DNA of 64,000 nt from Arsenophonus nasoniae DSM 15247 (GCF_000429565.1 NZ_AUCC01000006.1:22068-86067), one strand, 5' to 3'. Counted from the first letter of the stretch, positions 42,423 to 52,751 are shown. The notes: generated by a model from the sequence alone, not told the origin. Translations and numbers: made by a program.

Positions 42423-42835
42423 ATAAAATTAACTATTTTTTAATATGATTAAAGAAAAGAGAACATTTCTTTGCTTTTTACTATTTTGATTTAATTATAA
42501 TAAAATATAAATTAATTTTTTATAGGGTATGAGAATATTTTCACTGATATTAAAAATAAGAATTTATTCTTTCAATTAAGTATATTTATTATTTTGCAAT
42601 AATTTTTTAATTACTTGTCATTTTTATTTTTTATTGAAATAATTTACTAGCTAATTTAACAATAAATAAAAATAGCTCATATAATAAATTAATAAACTAT
42701 TAGAATTTAAGTTTTTCATTGTAATAAAATTTAACTGATGCTCTATCTCTGCAATATTCAACCCAGAGTAGGTATTCAAATGAGTATAAAGTAGTAATTA
42801 GGCATTGACAACACGCATGCGAAGTCGTAGTAGTA
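42423..42835. other. AT-rich region downstream of the toxin genes
   Basis: About 410 bases of AT-rich DNA between the RTX gene and the right direct repeat. No gene, clear terminator or mobile-element gene is visible. Confidence 0.5.
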
Positions 42836-43096
42836 GAATTTAATGTTAAATTAGGTACAGTTTATAGTATTTATTCGGCTACCTAATGTAACCCCTTACC
42901 TAATGCTAATAATGAAGGCGATGACATAATGGGTTGCTACCGCTGCCAGTGATAGCAATCAAACTGAAGAACAACAGCGTATTGATTTTCCGACCAAATT
43001 GACGTTGTTTTGCATGGTAACGTTACTTGTTGTTTTCTAAACGATTATCTTCTTGTTTTAATAGCTGGCGTCCGGTTTTTACAAGCGCGTCAGTCA
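42836..43096 (+). repeat. right direct repeat: decayed yggE 3' fragment joined to intact argP 3' end
   Basis: Imperfect copy of 33054-33318. The yggE-derived half (42836-43020) carries substitutions and small indels that break the frame, for example at GACATAATGGG and TTTTCCGACC, so it is a pseudogene fragment. The remaining part is the genuine 3' end of argP. Together with the left copy it brackets the toxin genes. Confidence 0.9.
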
Positions 43097-43943
43097 CCTT
43101 TTTCATTGTCCTGCTTTCAGGGGAAAAGCGGTGCCAATATAGCATTCTACGCTGATATAGTCCGGGAGTAAGATCGACTAGTTGACCTGAATTTAATTCA
43201 TCGATAATTTGTAAATGTGGGATCATACAACAAGTTGAGCCCTGCTTAGCAAGTTGAACAAATGCCTCTGATGAGTTCACAATATGACAAGGAACACTAC
43301 CTGGAGATAGATTAAAATTCTGTTGCACAAAAGCTTGATGCATATCATCCAGATGATCAAAAGCAACAGCCGGCGCTCTTAATAGTGAGGTTTTTGTCAC
43401 CCCGGTAGGAAAATAGCGCTCAGCAAAGGTGGGTGACGAAACGAATAGATAATCTAGCGCACCTAGTTTATCTACCAGGCAGCCAGGCAAGGGTTCCGAT
43501 TGAATACTAATCGCGCCAACGACTTCTCCTCTACGTAAAAGCTCTTGTGTCCGGGTTTCATCCTCGACTTGAATATTAAGGCGAATAGGCGTGTCATGAA
43601 GTACTGGATTAAGGGCAGGCAGAAACCAGGTTGCTAAACTATCAGCATTGACTGCCATTGATAGCAGCAACGGGGTTGCACCACTGCTTTCGTCACCAAG
43701 CCATTGCTCTTCTAATAATTCAACTTGATGTAACAGAGCAAGTAGTTTTTGTCCTTGCTCAGTCGGTTGAGGAGGGATCGTTCTTACTAACAATGGCTGA
43801 CCAAAGAGGTTTTCAAGCTGCTTAATTCTTTGAGAAACGGCAGATTGAGTGATACATAACTTTTGCGCTGCGCGCTCAAAGCCACGTTCACGAATCACGG
43901 TATCCAATGCTTGTAGTGCTCGATAGTCAGGGCGTTTAATCAC
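43023..43943 (-). CDS. argP: ArgP (IciA), LysR-family regulator
   Basis: Lysine/arginine-responsive LysR-type transcription factor, 306 residues. Seen: the N-terminal helix-turn-helix [40 protein letters not shown], then the effector domain with [28 protein letters not shown] and [20 protein letters not shown]. In E. coli it controls argO; argO is absent in this window, so other targets (dapB, lysP, gdhA type) would have to be its role. It diverges from rpiA. Confidence 0.95.
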   Translation of the reverse strand: MIKRPDYRALQALDTVIRERGFERAAQKLCITQSAVSQRIKQLENLFGQPLLVRTIPPQPTEQGQKLLALLHQVELLEEQWLGDESSGATPLLLSMAVNADSLATWFLPALNPVLHDTPIRLNIQVEDETRTQELLRRGEVVGAISIQSEPLPGCLVDKLGALDYLFVSSPTFAERYFPTGVTKTSLLRAPAVAFDHLDDMHQAFVQQNFNLSPGSVPCHIVNSSEAFVQLAKQGSTCCMIPHLQIIDELNSGQLVDLTPGLYQRRMLYWHRFSPESRTMKKVTDALVKTGRQLLKQEDNRLENNK

Positions 43944-44083
43944 GAAAAAATCTCTTTAAAATTCAATTCAGATGTTATTCTATATCTTACTATGCAATAT
44001 TTTTCCAATCGATAGCTGCGGAAATTTCGTTATACTAATTAATTAGTAGGTTTTAGCAATAAAAAATAATAAGGCAACTAATT

Positions 44084-44752
44084 ATGACACAGGATGAATT
44101 AAAAAAAATGGTTGGCTGGGCCGCTGTGGAATATATCAAACCCGATATGGTGGTTGGTGTTGGAACAGGCTCTACCGTTGCGCATTTTATTGATAGTTTA
44201 GCGACACAAAAGCATTTAATCAAAGGTGCAGTCTCGAGTTCAGTTGCTTCTACCGACAAATTAACCGCGTTAGCCATTCCCATTCTTGATAGTAATGAGG
44301 TGGATGGCGTGGATATTTATATTGATGGTGCCGATGAATTTAATCCAGACTTAATGATGATCAAAGGTGGTGGAGCGGCTTTGACGCGTGAAAAAGTTAT
44401 TGCTGCAATGGCTAAGCAATTTATCGCTATTGCTGATAAATCTAAGCAAGTTGATATTTTAGGCGCATTTCCATTACCCGTTGAAGTAATTCCGATGGCA
44501 CGCGCTTACGTCGCTCGTGAATTAGTAAAGTTAGGTGGCCTGCCAGAATATCGGCAAAATGTGGTTACGGATAATGGTAATGTTATTCTTGATGTTCACA
44601 ATCTAAAGATTCTCGATCCGATAGAGTTAGAAAATAAAATTAATGCAATTGCTGGTGTGGTTACGGTAGGCTTATTTGCTATTCGCGCGGCGGATATTGT
44701 TTTGCTGGCAACGCCGACTGGAGTAGAAAAATTGACGGCTAAAAAACCATAG
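44084..44752 (+). CDS. rpiA: RpiA, ribose-5-phosphate isomerase A
   Basis: Interconverts ribose-5-phosphate and ribulose-5-phosphate in the pentose phosphate pathway. It has 222 residues (E. coli 219). Seen: [14 protein letters not shown] near residue 25, [38 protein letters not shown] with the catalytic acidic residues, and the C-terminal [17 protein letters not shown] weak GAGGC/GCCTC stem lies about 35 bases after the stop. Gene order argP-rpiA-serA is that of E. coli. Confidence 0.96.
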   Translation: MTQDELKKMVGWAAVEYIKPDMVVGVGTGSTVAHFIDSLATQKHLIKGAVSSSVASTDKLTALAIPILDSNEVDGVDIYIDGADEFNPDLMMIKGGGAALTREKVIAAMAKQFIAIADKSKQVDILGAFPLPVEVIPMARAYVARELVKLGGLPEYRQNVVTDNGNVILDVHNLKILDPIELENKINAIAGVVTVGLFAIRAADIVLLATPTGVEKLTAKKP

Positions 44753-45036
44753 TTTGCTAGTTTTTAAAGCGTTGAGCGGTTAGAGAGGCGGTATATATTG
44801 CCTCGATTAAATTTAAATTTTTTTCTATCAAATTTAGCCAGTTATATCATAATCATTGATTTAGTATGATAAAAATCCTATTTTTGCCTATTTAGTTTCC
44901 TTTTGTTCGTTATAGCGTTTTTTGTTGCGATGAATTTTATTGTTTGCATAAATGATAATGTTACTAGTGAGAAAATTTTTGTTATGGTGGTATAAAAAAT
45001 CGGTGATAGCCGCAATCTTAATGACAGGATGGGTAA

Positions 45037-46278
45037 ATGGTTAATGTATCTTTACAAAAACAGAAAATTAAATTTTTGCTTTTAGAGGGGGTGCATCAAA
45101 GTGCAATTAATAATCTGCGGGCAGCAGGTTATGAAAATATTGAATATCATGAAGGTGCATTATCAACAGAAGAATTAATCGCAGTGATCCCTGATGTCCA
45201 TTTTATCGGTATTCGCTCCCGCACTTATCTTAGCGAACAAGTTTTGGCCGCGGCGGAAAAATTGATTGCTGTCGGTTGTTTTTGCATCGGCACCAATCAA
45301 GTTGATATTGAAGCTGCGGCTAAGCGTGGTATTCCGGTTTTTAATGCTCCTTTTTCCAATACCCGCTCAGTGGCAGAAATGGTTCTTGGCGAATTATTAT
45401 TACTTTTGCGTCGTATTCCTGAAGCGAGTATGAAAGCGCATCGTGGAATATGGAATAAACAAGCCAAAGGAAGCTATGAAGCACGAAGTAAGAAATTAGG
45501 TATTATTGGTTATGGCCATATTGGTACCCAATTAGGTATCTTAGCGGAAAACATTGGAATGAACGTTTATTTCTATGATATTGAAAATAAGTTACCGTTA
45601 GGTAACGCTTGCCAAGTTCCGACTATGATCGAATTACTCAATATGAGTGATGTAATTAGCTTACATGTTCCTGAAACAGCAAGTACTAAGAATATGTTTG
45701 CCAAAGAACAACTGACCTTGATGAAACCTGGCGCGATTTTGATCAATGCTTCACGTGGTAGCGTAGTTGATATTCCGGCATTAAGTGAGGCATTGAAAAG
45801 TCAGCATATCTCTGGTGCGGCAATTGATGTCTTTCCTAAAGAACCGGCCAGTAATGGTGATCCTTTTAGCTCGCCGTTAATTGGATTTGATAATGTTATT
45901 TTAACTCCTCATATTGGCGGTTCTACCCAAGAAGCACAGGAGAATATTGGTTACGAAGTGGCTAGTAAGTTAGTAAAATATTCTGATAATGGTTCTACTT
46001 TATCGGCGGTCAATTTTCCTGAGGTTTCATTACCTATCCACACAGAAGAGACTAATCGTTTATTACATATTCATGAAAATCGCCCAGGGATGTTAAATCG
46101 TATTAATCAGCTCTTTATGGAAGACGAAATTAATATAGCGGCACAATATTTGCAAACTAAGGGAAATATTGGTTATGTTGTGATTGATATTACAAGTCAA
46201 CCGGAAAAGACAGCAAAAAGTTTATTACAAAAATTAAAATCTTTACCTGGTACTATTCGTACACGCTTGCTGTACTGA
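45037..46278 (+). CDS. serA: SerA, D-3-phosphoglycerate dehydrogenase
   Basis: First enzyme of serine synthesis, with serine feedback through a C-terminal ACT domain. It has 413 residues (E. coli 410). Seen: NAPFSNTRSVAEMVLGE, the NAD loop LGIIGYGHIGTQLGILAE, INASRGSVVDIPAL, DVFPKEP and TPHIGGSTQEAQENIG with the catalytic His, and the ACT segment HIHENRPGMLNRINQLF. The 5' leader has an AGGATGGG ribosome site. Its retention indicates serine is made rather than only imported. Confidence 0.97.
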   Translation: MVNVSLQKQKIKFLLLEGVHQSAINNLRAAGYENIEYHEGALSTEELIAVIPDVHFIGIRSRTYLSEQVLAAAEKLIAVGCFCIGTNQVDIEAAAKRGIPVFNAPFSNTRSVAEMVLGELLLLLRRIPEASMKAHRGIWNKQAKGSYEARSKKLGIIGYGHIGTQLGILAENIGMNVYFYDIENKLPLGNACQVPTMIELLNMSDVISLHVPETASTKNMFAKEQLTLMKPGAILINASRGSVVDIPALSEALKSQHISGAAIDVFPKEPASNGDPFSSPLIGFDNVILTPHIGGSTQEAQENIGYEVASKLVKYSDNGSTLSAVNFPEVSLPIHTEETNRLLHIHENRPGMLNRINQLFMEDEINIAAQYLQTKGNIGYVVIDITSQPEKTAKSLLQKLKSLPGTIRTRLLY

Positions 46279-46309
46279 TAAATTTTACTGATTTATTTTT
46301 CTAATAAAT

Positions 46310-46335
46310 AGCCCGTTAAAGCGGGCTGATTTTTA
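46310..46335 (+). terminator. intrinsic terminator after serA
   Basis: AGCCCG (46310-46315) pairs with CGGGCT (46322-46327) around a six-base loop, followed by GATTTTTA. It lies 31 bases after the serA stop. Confidence 0.85.
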
Positions 46336-46552
46336 TTGTCTATTAATATATTTATTTTACAAAAGAGGGGTATTTCTATAATTGATGATATTATTTATCA
46401 ATTAATATATTTAATGTATTTTTTCTCAATATAAAATACTATCAATTAGTAATATTTTATAAAAAAGTGCTTATTATTAGTTTCATCCTAACATTAATTT
46501 ATTTAAAATATTATCTAATTAACTTGGCAAGATATATTTTAAGGAAGCTATT

Positions 46553-48034
46553 ATGGCAATTAATGGAATTAAAAATCCAGATGTTATTTTTTCTCAAAAT
46601 AAACATATTTTTGAAGATTTTAATCAAAAAATAGCACTATTAAAAAAGAAGTATTTTAGATTGGACTTAACTGATAAGCGCTTTCAAATTGATGAAGGAA
46701 TATGTTATGGCCTGTCTTTAATGTATATGTGCCAGTTTGCACAGGGTGGTTATGCGCAAGGTGATAAATTCTTAGAATCAATTAAAGAATTAAATCAGTT
46801 AAGTAATTTAACAATTACGCATAATATGGATGATTATGACAAAATCATTATTGAATCTAAAAAACTACATGCTAATGCCAAAATCCATGATTTACTTAAT
46901 GAAGCCATTTATTTGCATAATTTTATTAATAAATATACTTTACTTTATACAACAAAATTGGTTAATTTAAGGCAAGTTATTAATCAAAATAATAAAGATA
47001 TTATGGAGGTATGCAGAGGTAATAAACATTTTATCAATATAAACGATGTTAATTGTTTTATTGATAAATTTTATGCAGAAAGTATTAATCAAAATAATGA
47101 GTTGGTCCAATTTAAATGGCATAGGGACATTTATGTAGAATGGCAGCGTATTTGTAAAGTAGAAAATATTTTATCTATACAAGATATCCTTTTCAAATTT
47201 AAACAGGCAAAATCAAATGTTATTAATTCATATTCTAAGGATATTGAATTTTTTCTGTCTAACTATAATATCGGATACGATAATATAACTGGAACAGAAC
47301 GCTATTGTTTGTTAGAGACTTCTTCACAATTTTTTGCTGATATATTGGATAGATTCCAAGTTAATTCTGATGGTATTTATTTGAATATTGGTTTAAAAGC
47401 GCATTCAGTGATGCTAACAATTGAAAATGATGAGAATCATAAACCAATTTTTACTGTATTTGATTCAAATATAGGGGTTTATCATTTTACTGATAAGCAA
47501 AAATTAACCGAGTTTTTTAATCAGCTGGCTTCTATCTATGCAGTGGAAAAACAAGCTGATGGAAATTTCACTTTTGCCATGGGAAGTTTTGTTAAAAAGA
47601 GTCACATAACGCAACAACAAGATCAACAGAAAGAGAGGCAGTTAAATCGTTTTTTGGTTAACAATAAAGAAATATCGATTATTGCATTAGCTAAACTTAT
47701 CGATAATCAAAACATAATAAAAATTGATGAAAAAATATCATTAAAATTTATTGCGATAGATGAAAAAACACAAACAACCCAGTTGGAAATTATTAATCAT
47801 AAAAAACACTTTAATAAAAAAATAAAATTAACTATTGATTGCCAGTCTGTGGATGAAATAAAGCATTTTATCCAACAGCATAAACAAAATTTGCATAAAT
47901 ATCAGGGTAAACGAATATATTTAAATAAAAGTAACGGTCATTACGATGTTTATCGTAATTCTTATGAGCATAATATTGCTGTTTTGCAACAAAATATTAT
48001 CAAGGGAAAAAAACAGCCGCTAAAAACAATTTAA
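46553..48034 (+). CDS. C58-like cysteine protease effector candidate, relative of the toxin N-terminus
   Basis: 493-residue protein with no C80, pore or RTX part. It parallels the first ~400 residues of the large toxin at 34073: GICYGLSLMYM (Cys51, the same residue number), KAHSVMLT (His284), TVFDSNIGVYHF (Asp304), then a related C-terminal section (SFVKKS... vs GFFAKAS...; ISLKFI vs VEIKFL; DVYRN vs QVYQL). The Cys-His-Asp order and spacing fit papain-like C58/YopT proteases. AAGGA precedes the ATG by seven bases. It is inserted between serA and fau, which adjoin more closely in E. coli. No signal peptide; export route unknown. Function as an effector is inferred. Confidence 0.65.
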   Translation: MAINGIKNPDVIFSQNKHIFEDFNQKIALLKKKYFRLDLTDKRFQIDEGICYGLSLMYMCQFAQGGYAQGDKFLESIKELNQLSNLTITHNMDDYDKIIIESKKLHANAKIHDLLNEAIYLHNFINKYTLLYTTKLVNLRQVINQNNKDIMEVCRGNKHFININDVNCFIDKFYAESINQNNELVQFKWHRDIYVEWQRICKVENILSIQDILFKFKQAKSNVINSYSKDIEFFLSNYNIGYDNITGTERYCLLETSSQFFADILDRFQVNSDGIYLNIGLKAHSVMLTIENDENHKPIFTVFDSNIGVYHFTDKQKLTEFFNQLASIYAVEKQADGNFTFAMGSFVKKSHITQQQDQQKERQLNRFLVNNKEISIIALAKLIDNQNIIKIDEKISLKFIAIDEKTQTTQLEIINHKKHFNKKIKLTIDCQSVDEIKHFIQQHKQNLHKYQGKRIYLNKSNGHYDVYRNSYEHNIAVLQQNIIKGKKQPLKTI

Positions 48035-48081
48035 TCATAAAAACATATGGTGATCTTGATATAACATTGGGTTAATTACTG

Positions 48082-48675
48082 TTAAATTATTCGCCATCTT
48101 TTTGATGGAGTGATAATTTCTGGTAATGGGATATCCCATGGTGCAGTGGGGATTTTATCAACCAATTGGCAATCATGGGCTAATCCAATCGGATAAAAAT
48201 GTTTTTTGTGCCAATCGGACAGCAATCTATCGTAAAATCCGCCTCCCATACCTAATCGCTGACCTTGTTTATCAAATGCCACTAATGGCACAAACAGAAC
48301 ATCTAATTGTGTTATTGGTATAACATCCATAACATTAAGTGTTGGCTCTGCAATATTAAAGCGATTTTTTATCAGTAAAGTGTCAGGGCGATAGTTTAGA
48401 AATAGTAGCTGATAGCGACTAAAGGGATGTAAAACCGGCAGATAAACTTTCTTGTTTTGTGCCCAGAGATTTTTAATTAATGGATTAGTATTTATTTCGC
48501 CATCAAATGAAAGAAATAATCCCAGATGGGAAGCAGATCGTATAATTTCGTGAGCTAACGCAAGGTGAGTTATTTTATCTGCTGCGCTATTTTGTTGTTC
48601 ACATGTTAATTGTCGACGGTATTGTCGTACTGTTTGTCGGATAATTTTCTGTCGTTTTTGTACGTTATTAGACAT
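48082..48675 (-). CDS. fau: 5-formyltetrahydrofolate cyclo-ligase
   Basis: ATP-dependent enzyme (YgfA) converting 5-formyl-THF to 5,10-methenyl-THF. It has 197 residues. Seen: an N-terminal arginine-rich segment (RQKIIRQTVRQYRRQL), LGLFLSFDGEINTNPLI, and the ATP-binding signature DVLFVPLVAFDKQGQRLGMG followed by GGFYDRLL. The frame extends six codons upstream through a TTG, but ATG at 48675 fits the family length. It follows the 6S RNA gene on the same strand, as in E. coli where ssrS and ygfA are co-transcribed. Confidence 0.93.
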   Translation of the reverse strand: MSNNVQKRQKIIRQTVRQYRRQLTCEQQNSAADKITHLALAHEIIRSASHLGLFLSFDGEINTNPLIKNLWAQNKKVYLPVLHPFSRYQLLFLNYRPDTLLIKNRFNIAEPTLNVMDVIPITQLDVLFVPLVAFDKQGQRLGMGGGFYDRLLSDWHKKHFYPIGLAHDCQLVDKIPTAPWDIPLPEIITPSKRWRII

Positions 48676-48806
48676 AAAATTTAGAATTATCAATCTAGCA
48701 GGATAAAATAATGCGATGACTTATTATCGTATCATTCAGCTTTTATTTACTAAAGCGCGGTATATTTGGATGGTAACATTATGAGTATAGTAGTGTAACC
48801 AATTAA

Positions 48807-49006
48807 GGAACTCCAAGATGCCGTTGCGGGCTGTAACCCTTGAACCCGGGGTTCAAGGTGAACGCAGCATCGTTAACTTTAGGCTTCCTGGTGGCTAGGT
48901 TCTCCCTAGCTGACCCGGCATGCACACCATAAACAGATAACCACATTCTAAATGTTTTGAAATATCGGCTCAGGGGACTCACCCACTGACGAGCATCTCA
49001 GAGAAT
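48807..49006 (-). ncRNA. ssrS: 6S RNA
   Basis: Regulator that binds sigma70 RNA polymerase in stationary phase. Read on the minus strand, the ends ATTCTCTGAGATG and GGCATCTTGGAG pair into the closing stem, and conserved blocks occur in order: AGTCCCCTGAGCCGATATTT, TAGAATGTGG, GCATGC, GTTCACCTTGAACCCCGGGT and CAAGGGTTACAGCC. The estimate is about 200 nt versus 184 in E. coli, with extra bases in the central region. Upstream, TATAGT lies seven bases before the 5' end with TTTCAT 16-17 bases further. Location before fau matches E. coli. Confidence 0.95.
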
Positions 49007-49102
49007 TCTAAACTATATCTTAGTATCTATTGTATGAAAGTAAATACAGAAAGCAACCTATTCTTACTCTATTTTGGTACTAATGTTGTTTTGTTCACCT
49101 TT

Positions 49103-49432
49103 TTATTCTAATGGAGTAATTGTTCGTCCCGTAATACGCGCTTGCTCTTGCAATGCCTGTTCAATTGTATGTTGCAATACGCGGATTTTTTGTTCCATAT
49201 TATCAGTGTAGTCCTGTGTTTTGATTTTTTCTTGCGCCAGTTCATGGCAAATGTTTAATGCGACGATAAAAATAAGTTGTTCGGTATTTGTGACGCCAGT
49301 TCGATTTTTGAGATCTTTTAGCCGTTGCTCAAGCTCAGCCGCAGACGATTTTAAGGCATCTTGTTGTTCTTTTGGGCAATTAACCCTTAATGTTCGTCCT
49401 AAAATTTGAATATCAACAGGTTGTGCAGACAT
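49103..49432 (-). CDS. zapA: ZapA, Z-ring associated protein
   Basis: Small cytoplasmic protein that cross-links FtsZ filaments. With the start at 49432 it has 109 residues, the same as E. coli, beginning [24 protein letters not shown] lies just upstream. The frame stays open 53 more codons upstream, but that extension has no family match. Seen: the [19 protein letters not shown] globular segment and a C-terminal coiled coil ([19 protein letters not shown]). It diverges from ygfB. Confidence 0.95.
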   Translation of the reverse strand: MSAQPVDIQILGRTLRVNCPKEQQDALKSSAAELEQRLKDLKNRTGVTNTEQLIFIVALNICHELAQEKIKTQDYTDNMEQKIRVLQHTIEQALQEQARITGRTITPLE

Positions 49433-49615
49433 TATACCTTCCTGATTATGTGGGGAGACGAAATATGGTACTAACATTTCGCTGCCCATAATTCTATTGA
49501 TGCTATCAAAATAATTATGAGTAATACGTGTGCAATTTGTGCACTTATCTAGTATAGCGACCGTCCTTGATGGTAGCATATTACATATCAATATTATTAA
49601 CGCAACTGAGCAGAC

Positions 49616-50191
49616 ATGCCAATACAGAAATCTTTACCTAATTATCAAACTCTTGAGCTACTATTGCAACAACAGAATGTTGCTTTAACGGCCGCAGAAA
49701 TGCATGGCTTAATTACGGGCTTAATTTGTGGAGGTAATCACGATTATAACTGGAAAAAGTCGGTTTATGAACTAACCAATGATGGATTAGCTTTTTCACA
49801 AATATTGACTAACCCACTACGTGAGCTTTATGACTTTACACTTGCATCGTTAGATAATAATGATTTCATTTTTAATTTGTTGTTACCTGAAGATGGTAAA
49901 GTGTTTGAGCGGGCTGATGCCTTAGCCGGTTGGGTTAACCATTTTTTATTAGGCTTGGGTGTTACACAACCAAAGTTAATGGAAAAAAAAGAATTAAAAG
50001 AACTTGTTACGGATTTACGTAATATTGGTATGCTGGGTTATGACAAAAATGATGATCAAAATGAGTTAGAACAGGCTTTGGAAGAGATCATTGAGTATGT
50101 AAAGGTCGCAGTTCAGCTCTGTTTTATTGCCTTTATGGAGGTAAAAGATCGGCGAATGAAAGCAAAAAATAATAAACCAACATTACATTGA
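49616..50191 (+). CDS. ygfB: YgfB, UPF0149 family protein
   Basis: Conserved helical protein of unclear role, 191 residues (E. coli 192). Seen: [18 protein letters not shown] near the N-terminus and [20 protein letters not shown] in the middle, the two hallmark blocks of UPF0149. It stands at the head of ygfB-pepP-ubiH-ubiI, an order conserved in enterobacteria and pseudomonads. No catalytic motif is visible. Confidence 0.93.
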   Translation: MPIQKSLPNYQTLELLLQQQNVALTAAEMHGLITGLICGGNHDYNWKKSVYELTNDGLAFSQILTNPLRELYDFTLASLDNNDFIFNLLLPEDGKVFERADALAGWVNHFLLGLGVTQPKLMEKKELKELVTDLRNIGMLGYDKNDDQNELEQALEEIIEYVKVAVQLCFIAFMEVKDRRMKAKNNKPTLH

Positions 50192-50243
50192 TAGGAATAA
50201 TACTCTAACTTATTTTATTGCTTAATTGCTTGCAGGAGAAGGC

Positions 50244-51554
50244 ATGACTCAACAACCATTTATATCTCGTCGTCATCGATTATTAAAAAAAATGGCACCT
50301 GCCAGTGCAGCAATTTTTTTTGCCGCTCCGTCTGTTTTGCGCAATGCAGATTGTGAATATCCTTATCGGCAACACAGTGATTTTCTCTATTTAACGGGCT
50401 TTAGTGAACCAGAAGCTGTGTTGGTTATTATTAAATATAATGAAACCTCCAGTGAGAGCATACTTTTTAATCGTGTGCGTGATCAAGCGATGGAAACCTG
50501 GTTTGGTCGTCGTTTAGGCCAGCAAGCCGCGCTGGCAAAACTGGGCGTCGATCAAGCATTACCTTTTGCTGAAATTGATCAACAGCTTTATCAATTATTG
50601 AATGGTTTATCTGTTGTTTATCATGCTCAAGGTGAATTTGCGTATGCTGATCAAATCGTTTTTGCAGCACTTAATCGATTAAGACAAGGTCGCCGGCAAA
50701 AATTAAAAGCCCCATCTACGCAAATTGACTGGCGGCCAATGCTGCACGAAATGCGATTATTTAAATCATCGGAAGAACTTGCTCTAATGCGTGAAGCTAG
50801 CAAGATTTCTGCTGATGCACATCTTAGAGCGATGCAAACCTGCCAGCCTGATATGTATGAATATCAGTTGGCGGCAGAAATTGAACATTGTTTTGCCAGT
50901 CGAGGCGCAAAATCGCCGGCTTATACTACCATTGTAGGCAGTGGAGAAAATGCCTGTATTCTGCATTACACAGAAAATGATGCTGTGATGAAAGCGGGCA
51001 ATTTAGTCTTAGTCGATGCTGGGGCAGAATATCAAGGTTATGCCAGTGATATTACTCGTACCTATCCTGTAAATGGTAAATTTAGTCAACCCCAACGTGA
51101 AATTTATGACATTGTATTAATGGCCTTGAATACTGCTTTAGCCTTATATCGACCTGGGACGACAATTCACCAAGTGATGGCGGCGGTGATAAAAATTAAG
51201 ATCGAAGGTTTAATTAAGTTGGGTATTTTACAAGGTGAGATAGATAAACTCATTGAAAGTAAAGCGCATTTGCCTTTTTTTATGCATGGTTTAAGTCATT
51301 GGTTAGGGCTTGATGTCCATGATGTTGGTGATTATGGTAGTAATCGCGATCGCCTGTTAGAGCCGGGTATGGTATTGACCGTCGAACCCGGGCTTTATAT
51401 TGCACCTGATGCTAATGTGCCTGAAGCTTATCGAGGAATTGGTATCCGTATTGAAGATGATATTGTGATCACCGAAGAGGGTAATGAAAACCTGACAGCG
51501 GCTGTTATTAAAGATCCTGATGAGATAGAGGCACTGATGGCAGCAGCGAAGTAG
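50244..51554 (+). CDS. pepP: PepP, Xaa-Pro aminopeptidase P
   Basis: Dinuclear-metal aminopeptidase that removes the first residue when proline is second. It has 436 residues (E. coli 441). Seen: N-terminal creatinase-type domain with NADCEYPYRQHSDFLYLTGF, then the pita-bread domain with all five metal ligands in LVDAGAEYQGYASDITRTYP, HGLSHWLGLDVHD, TVEPGLYI and GIRIEDDIVI. ATG at 50244 follows AGGAGAAGG and is preferred over a TTG-type start 18 bases upstream. Confidence 0.96.
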   Translation: MTQQPFISRRHRLLKKMAPASAAIFFAAPSVLRNADCEYPYRQHSDFLYLTGFSEPEAVLVIIKYNETSSESILFNRVRDQAMETWFGRRLGQQAALAKLGVDQALPFAEIDQQLYQLLNGLSVVYHAQGEFAYADQIVFAALNRLRQGRRQKLKAPSTQIDWRPMLHEMRLFKSSEELALMREASKISADAHLRAMQTCQPDMYEYQLAAEIEHCFASRGAKSPAYTTIVGSGENACILHYTENDAVMKAGNLVLVDAGAEYQGYASDITRTYPVNGKFSQPQREIYDIVLMALNTALALYRPGTTIHQVMAAVIKIKIEGLIKLGILQGEIDKLIESKAHLPFFMHGLSHWLGLDVHDVGDYGSNRDRLLEPGMVLTVEPGLYIAPDANVPEAYRGIGIRIEDDIVITEEGNENLTAAVIKDPDEIEALMAAAK

Positions 51555-51572
51555 GCTGGGAGATGTGAAATA

Positions 51573-52751
51573 ATGAAAGTGATTATTGTTGGCGGTGGTA
51601 TGACCGGTGCGTCATTAGCACTTGCTATTTCGGTCTTCAGTCAGGGAAAGGTTCAGGTTTCATTAATTGAAGCGCGGTTACCTAATAAGGCACATGCTGG
51701 TTTTGATGCCAGAACAATTGCATTGGCTTATGGCACTTGTCAACAGTTTAATCAAATGGGTATATGGAACGGATTAAAAAAGTATGTAACGCCAATTACC
51801 GATGTTCATGTTTCTGAATATGGCCATGCTGGCGCAGTGAATATACACGCTAAAGACTATTGCCTGCCTGCACTCGGTTATGTGGTTGAATTACATGATG
51901 CGGGAAATTACTTATTTGAACAGCTTAAAAAAGCGCCAAATATTGAGTTATATTGTCCAGATGAAGTCATCTCTGTTGAGCGCACGATTGAGCAGGTATC
52001 AGTCAAATTAACGACGGGTAAAGTTCTAACTGGACAGTTATTAGTTGCTGCTGATGGCAGCGATTCAATGATAGGTAAGGCCAGTCAAATTGAATGGCAG
52101 CGAGATTCATCCCAACAGTGTGCAATTATTGCTAATGTTTTGACCAGTATTGCGCCACATGGTCGAGCTTTTGAGCGTTTTACTCAATATGGCCCGCTGG
52201 CAATGTTACCTATGACTAAAGGGCGTAGTTCATTGGTTTGGTGTCATCCGTTGGAAAACCAGCAGCATATTATGCAATGGAATAATGACCAATTTATGGC
52301 AGAACTACAAAAATGGTTTGGCTGGCGGTTAGGTGAAATTAAGGCTGTTAGCGAGCGTTACTGTTTTCCATTGACACTTTCTCAAGCAAAAAGAGTTATA
52401 AGCCATCGATTAGTCTTGGTTGGCAATGCGGCACAAACTTTACATCCTATTGCCGGTCAGGGGTTTAATCTGGCGATGCGTGATGTCATGCTTCTTGCCA
52501 CGATAATTAGTGAAGTAGGCAATTATGGTGGTGATATGGGGGCTTATTCAGTTCTTAGTCAGTATCAAATGCAGCGTTGTGATGATAGACATTGCACCAT
52601 AAAGTTAACCGATAATCTGGTTCATTTATTTTCAAATAATCATTTGTTTTTTGCTATCTGCCGTAATGTTGGATTAATGGCAATGGAAACACTACCACTT
52701 ATGCGTGACATTTTAGCCCACCAAGCAATGGGGCGATCGTTTCATCTCTAG
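51573..52751 (+). CDS. ubiH: UbiH, ubiquinone ring C1-hydroxylating FAD monooxygenase
   Basis: Flavoprotein monooxygenase of aerobic ubiquinone synthesis, 392 residues. Seen: the dinucleotide loop VIIVGGGMTGASLALAIS, DARTIALAYGTCQQF, the second FAD/NADPH motif LLVAADGSDSMIG, and VGNAAQTLHPIAGQGFNLAM, in which the Asn after Gly is typical of UbiH (Asp in UbiI/UbiF). It starts 18 bases after pepP and runs in the pepP-ubiH-ubiI operon. Confidence 0.94.
   Translation: MKVIIVGGGMTGASLALAISVFSQGKVQVSLIEARLPNKAHAGFDARTIALAYGTCQQFNQMGIWNGLKKYVTPITDVHVSEYGHAGAVNIHAKDYCLPALGYVVELHDAGNYLFEQLKKAPNIELYCPDEVISVERTIEQVSVKLTTGKVLTGQLLVAADGSDSMIGKASQIEWQRDSSQQCAIIANVLTSIAPHGRAFERFTQYGPLAMLPMTKGRSSLVWCHPLENQQHIMQWNNDQFMAELQKWFGWRLGEIKAVSERYCFPLTLSQAKRVISHRLVLVGNAAQTLHPIAGQGFNLAMRDVMLLATIISEVGNYGGDMGAYSVLSQYQMQRCDDRHCTIKLTDNLVHLFSNNHLFFAICRNVGLMAMETLPLMRDILAHQAMGRSFHL

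Noticed and set aside
33249..43022. Transposon or integrative element as vehicle of the toxin insertion
   Set aside because: No transposase, integrase, tRNA target or terminal inverted repeats are visible; only the yggE/argP direct repeats remain.
49433..49591. 53-codon N-terminal extension of zapA
   Set aside because: No family match; the AAGG-preceded ATG at 49432 gives exactly the known length.
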